Shown here one piece after another: positions 32,641 to 34,909 of a stretch of 34,909 bases of DNA; position 1 is the first letter of the stretch; each line of letters starts with the position of its first letter. A program made the position numbers and the translations under genes. The notes below the pieces were generated by a model. That model had not been told where the DNA came from. It did no database searches and saw nothing but the letters and a program-made list of their open reading frames with translations. The stretch lies in contig JAEYYB010000133.1 of assembly GCA_023430975.1 (NCBI GenBank), forward strand, positions 1-34,909. Reading direction: 5' to 3'. The stretch comes from Bacillota bacterium (GTDB lineage: Bacteria; Bacillota; Clostridia; Acetivibrionales; DSM-2933).

Positions 32641-34125
32641 ATGTTCTACCCAGAATTATCTGAGGCTGTAAAATTATCCAAAGAATACAATATAATACCT
32701 GTAATTATGGAAGTTTATGCTGATATGGAAACACCAATCAGTTTGTTTAAGCGATTTGAGGACAGTAAATACTGTTTTTTGCTTGAAAGTGTTGAGGGTG
32801 GAGAAAAGTGGGCCAGATACTCTTTTATTGGAAGAAACCCTTTTTTGATTGTAAAAAGCAGAAATGGAAGAAATTACATTGAAGACAGAAATGGAAATAA
32901 GACAATAGAAGACGGCAATCCTATAGAAGTAATTAAAACCCTTATGGGAAAATACCGAGGTGCAGATATTCCAAAGTTGCCTAGATTTAATGGTGGTGCA
33001 GTAGGCTTCTTTGGCTATGATCTTATCAGATATTACGAAAACCTTCCGAATATTCCTGAAGATGATCTTGACCTTCCGGAAAGTCATTTTATGTTTACCG
33101 ATGAGGTTATAGTCTTTGACCATCTGAAGCAGAAGATTCATATCATTGTAAACATGCATGTTAACGGCAATATAGAGAGAACTTACAACAGTACTACAGA
33201 AAGAATAAAAGCTATCTATAAAGAGATTTTATCTTCAAGATGGAAGATAAATGAGAATATTAAACCTGAACAAAATACATTAAATAAGGAATTTAATTTT
33301 ACAAGTAACATAAGCAAAGAACGGTTCTGTGAGAATGTTGTTAGAGCAAAGCAATACATTAAAGATGGAGACATATTCCAGGTAGTTCTTTCACAAAGAC
33401 TGTGTGTTGAAACAAATCATGAACCGCTGGATATATACAGGGTTTTAAGGGTTCTAAACCCTTCACCGTACATGTATTACCTGAAGTTCAATGACTATAG
33501 GATTATTGGTTCATCACCTGAAATGCTTGTGAGGGTTGAGGACGGGTTTGCAGAAACGTGTCCAATTGCCGGCACAAGAAAGAGAGGGGCAACAAAAGAA
33601 GAAGATGAGGCTTTGGAAAAAGAGCTTTTGGCAGATAAAAAGGAATGTGCGGAGCACACCATGCTTGTTGACCTGGGAAGAAATGATATTGGCAAGGTTT
33701 CTAAGTATGGAACTGTAAAGGTGAATAATCTTATGCATATTGAAAGATACTCTCATGTTATGCATATAGTGACAAATGTTGTTGGTGAGCTTAGTGAGGA
33801 TAAAACCCCGTTTGATGCACTTATGTCTGTTCTTCCGGCGGGGACTGTTTCCGGTGCACCTAAGGTCAGGGCAATGGAAATTATAGATGAACTTGAAAAC
33901 GTAAAGAGGGGGCCTTATGCAGGTGCCATCGGGTATCTGAGTTTTAACGGCAACCTTGACAGTTGTATTACCATAAGGACTATGGTTATAAAGGATAATA
34001 AGGCTTATATACAGGCAGGTGCAGGAATTGTTGCAGATTCTGTCCCTGAAATGGAGTATGAGGAAACACTCAATAAAGCTAAGGCACTGCTCAAAGCGTT
34101 AGAGGAAGTAGGTGGTATAAGGTGA
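32641..34125 (+). CDS. trpE: Anthranilate synthase component I
   Basis: A 494-residue enzyme that converts chorismate to anthranilate, the first step of tryptophan synthesis, using ammonia supplied by TrpG. The N-terminal domain has the 'LLES' feedback-inhibition motif (residues 47-50) and 'RYSFIG'. The C-terminal chorismate-binding domain shows 'GDIFQVVLSQR', 'PSPYMYYLKF', 'IIGSSPEMLVR', 'CPIAGTRKRG', 'EHTMLVDLGRND' and 'LPAGTVSGAPKVRAMEII', all typical of TrpE rather than PabB. Length is normal. AAAGGGGG lies 7 bases upstream of the ATG. The stop overlaps the trpG start by 4 bases. Expression is likely controlled by the leader's TRAP site and attenuator. Confidence 0.97.
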   Translation: MFYPELSEAVKLSKEYNIIPVIMEVYADMETPISLFKRFEDSKYCFLLESVEGGEKWARYSFIGRNPFLIVKSRNGRNYIEDRNGNKTIEDGNPIEVIKTLMGKYRGADIPKLPRFNGGAVGFFGYDLIRYYENLPNIPEDDLDLPESHFMFTDEVIVFDHLKQKIHIIVNMHVNGNIERTYNSTTERIKAIYKEILSSRWKINENIKPEQNTLNKEFNFTSNISKERFCENVVRAKQYIKDGDIFQVVLSQRLCVETNHEPLDIYRVLRVLNPSPYMYYLKFNDYRIIGSSPEMLVRVEDGFAETCPIAGTRKRGATKEEDEALEKELLADKKECAEHTMLVDLGRNDIGKVSKYGTVKVNNLMHIERYSHVMHIVTNVVGELSEDKTPFDALMSVLPAGTVSGAPKVRAMEIIDELENVKRGPYAGAIGYLSFNGNLDSCITIRTMVIKDNKAYIQAGAGIVADSVPEMEYEETLNKAKALLKALEEVGGIR

Positions 34126-34688
34126 TAATAATTATAGATAACTATGACTCATTTACGTATAACCTTTATCAATTTATAGGAGAAATCAATCCTGATATAG
34201 AGGTTTATAGGAACGATAAAATAACCATTGAAGATATTATGGAAAAGAAGCCAAGCCACATAATAATATCGCCGGGGCCTGGATTTCCAAAGGATGCAGG
34301 TATTTGTACAGAACTAATAAAAAGATTGGGGAAGGTCATACCGTTACTTGGTGTTTGCCTTGGGCATCAGTCTATAGGAGAGGCTTTTGGAGGAAGGGTA
34401 ATTCATGCAAAGGAACTTATGCACGGAAAGGCATCTGAGATTGATGTAGATAATGAAAGTCCATTATTCAAAAATCTGCCAGGTAAGATAATGGCAGGAA
34501 GATATCATTCTCTTATTGTTGAGAGATCATCACTTCCACAGGAACTTAAGATAACTGCAAATACAGAGGATGGAGAGATTATGGGTTTTATGCATAAGGA
34601 ATATCCTATCTATGGAATACAATTCCATCCTGAGTCCATATTGACGCCTGATGGTAAAGGGATAATAAGAAACTTCCTGACTTTATAG
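34122..34688 (+). CDS. trpG: Anthranilate synthase component II (glutamine amidotransferase)
   Basis: A 188-residue class I glutamine amidotransferase that releases ammonia from glutamine for TrpE. The catalytic triad is clear: Cys79 in 'GVCLGHQ', with His169 and Glu171 in 'QFHPES'. The oxyanion region 'ISPGPGFP' and the start 'MIIIIDNYDSFTYNL' are family signatures. It starts with GTG inside the trpE stop region (GTGA overlap), which implies coupled translation. In some bacteria the same protein also serves folate synthesis (PabA), so a dual role is possible. The 221 bases to the window end show no gene; trpD or other trp genes may follow outside. Confidence 0.96.
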   Translation: MIIIIDNYDSFTYNLYQFIGEINPDIEVYRNDKITIEDIMEKKPSHIIISPGPGFPKDAGICTELIKRLGKVIPLLGVCLGHQSIGEAFGGRVIHAKELMHGKASEIDVDNESPLFKNLPGKIMAGRYHSLIVERSSLPQELKITANTEDGEIMGFMHKEYPIYGIQFHPESILTPDGKGIIRNFLTL

Positions 34689-34909
34689 ATAGAAGTATTC
34701 TTAATCTAATGAATTTTAAAATTCATTGAAATGTAAAATGAAATTTATAAATGTATAAAAATTTAATTTGAATTTTAAATTCAGTATAGTCTCGGAAAGT
34801 AATTGGAAATAAGACTGAAAATAAAAATTTAGGATTAATTCATAAGAGAATAGGTAAAACCCATATTGAACCTTGATAAAAGTATATTGTTACGATAGAG
34901 CAAATAAAA

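Overview
The window looks like a low-GC, Gram-positive, anaerobic, cellulosome-forming clostridium (Acetivibrio / Pseudobacteroides type). The evidence is AT-rich DNA, strong GGAGG ribosome binding sites, secreted GH9 cellulases with CBM3 modules, and seven dockerin-bearing proteins within 26 kb. Every dockerin has the pattern I-N-M-S-D-V-I-x-x-A-x-x-F-N. From memory this resembles type II dockerins such as that of scaffoldin CipA, not the usual enzyme-borne type I dockerin. That would fit a 'reversed' cellulosome like that of Pseudobacteroides cellulosolvens, but the species is an inference.

Layout. 1-130: the 3' end of a 5S rRNA gene and its terminator, so an rRNA operon lies to the left. 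231-1315: a DUF4363/DUF421 membrane protein pair. 1457-3489: a MerR-type regulator divergent from an APH/CHK-like kinase. 3655-6305: an ABC-2 exporter operon (two permeases and an ATPase) behind a near-perfect sigma-A promoter. 6444-19616: the cellulosomal block, with a GH43 enzyme followed by four tandem GH9 enzymes. The outer two are GH9-CBM3c-X-dockerin and the inner two GH9-CBM3c-CBM3-X-dockerin. 19674-22757, on the minus strand: a transglutaminase-like protein with an N-terminal X-dockerin, and an SGNH esterase with an N-terminal dockerin. 23368-24975 (minus): a solute-binding protein with a stalk domain and an acidic repeat linker. 25257-29888: an MFS transporter, a DUF2225 protein, a Gfo/Idh/MocA oxidoreductase, a 40-residue ORF and a secreted protein of unknown function. 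30432-32312: a CotH-kinase-like protein with an N-terminal dockerin. 32488-34688: trpE and trpG behind a leader that looks like a binding site for the tryptophan-sensing protein TRAP plus an attenuator.

How the genes work together. The GH9, GH43 and SGNH proteins form a secreted set for cellulose and substituted hemicellulose or pectin side chains. They would be assembled on scaffoldins encoded elsewhere, as no cohesin is visible here. The transglutaminase-like and CotH-like proteins are non-hydrolytic passengers that could modify other cellulosome proteins.

Non-coding structure. A ~95-bp imperfect palindrome occurs three times (7756, 23200, 30203). A second ~80-bp palindrome lies beside the middle copy. 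Several long hairpins and in-gene tandem repeats (24 bp and 18 bp units) are also present. The trp leader carries eleven NAG triplets, ten of them at exact 5-nt spacing.
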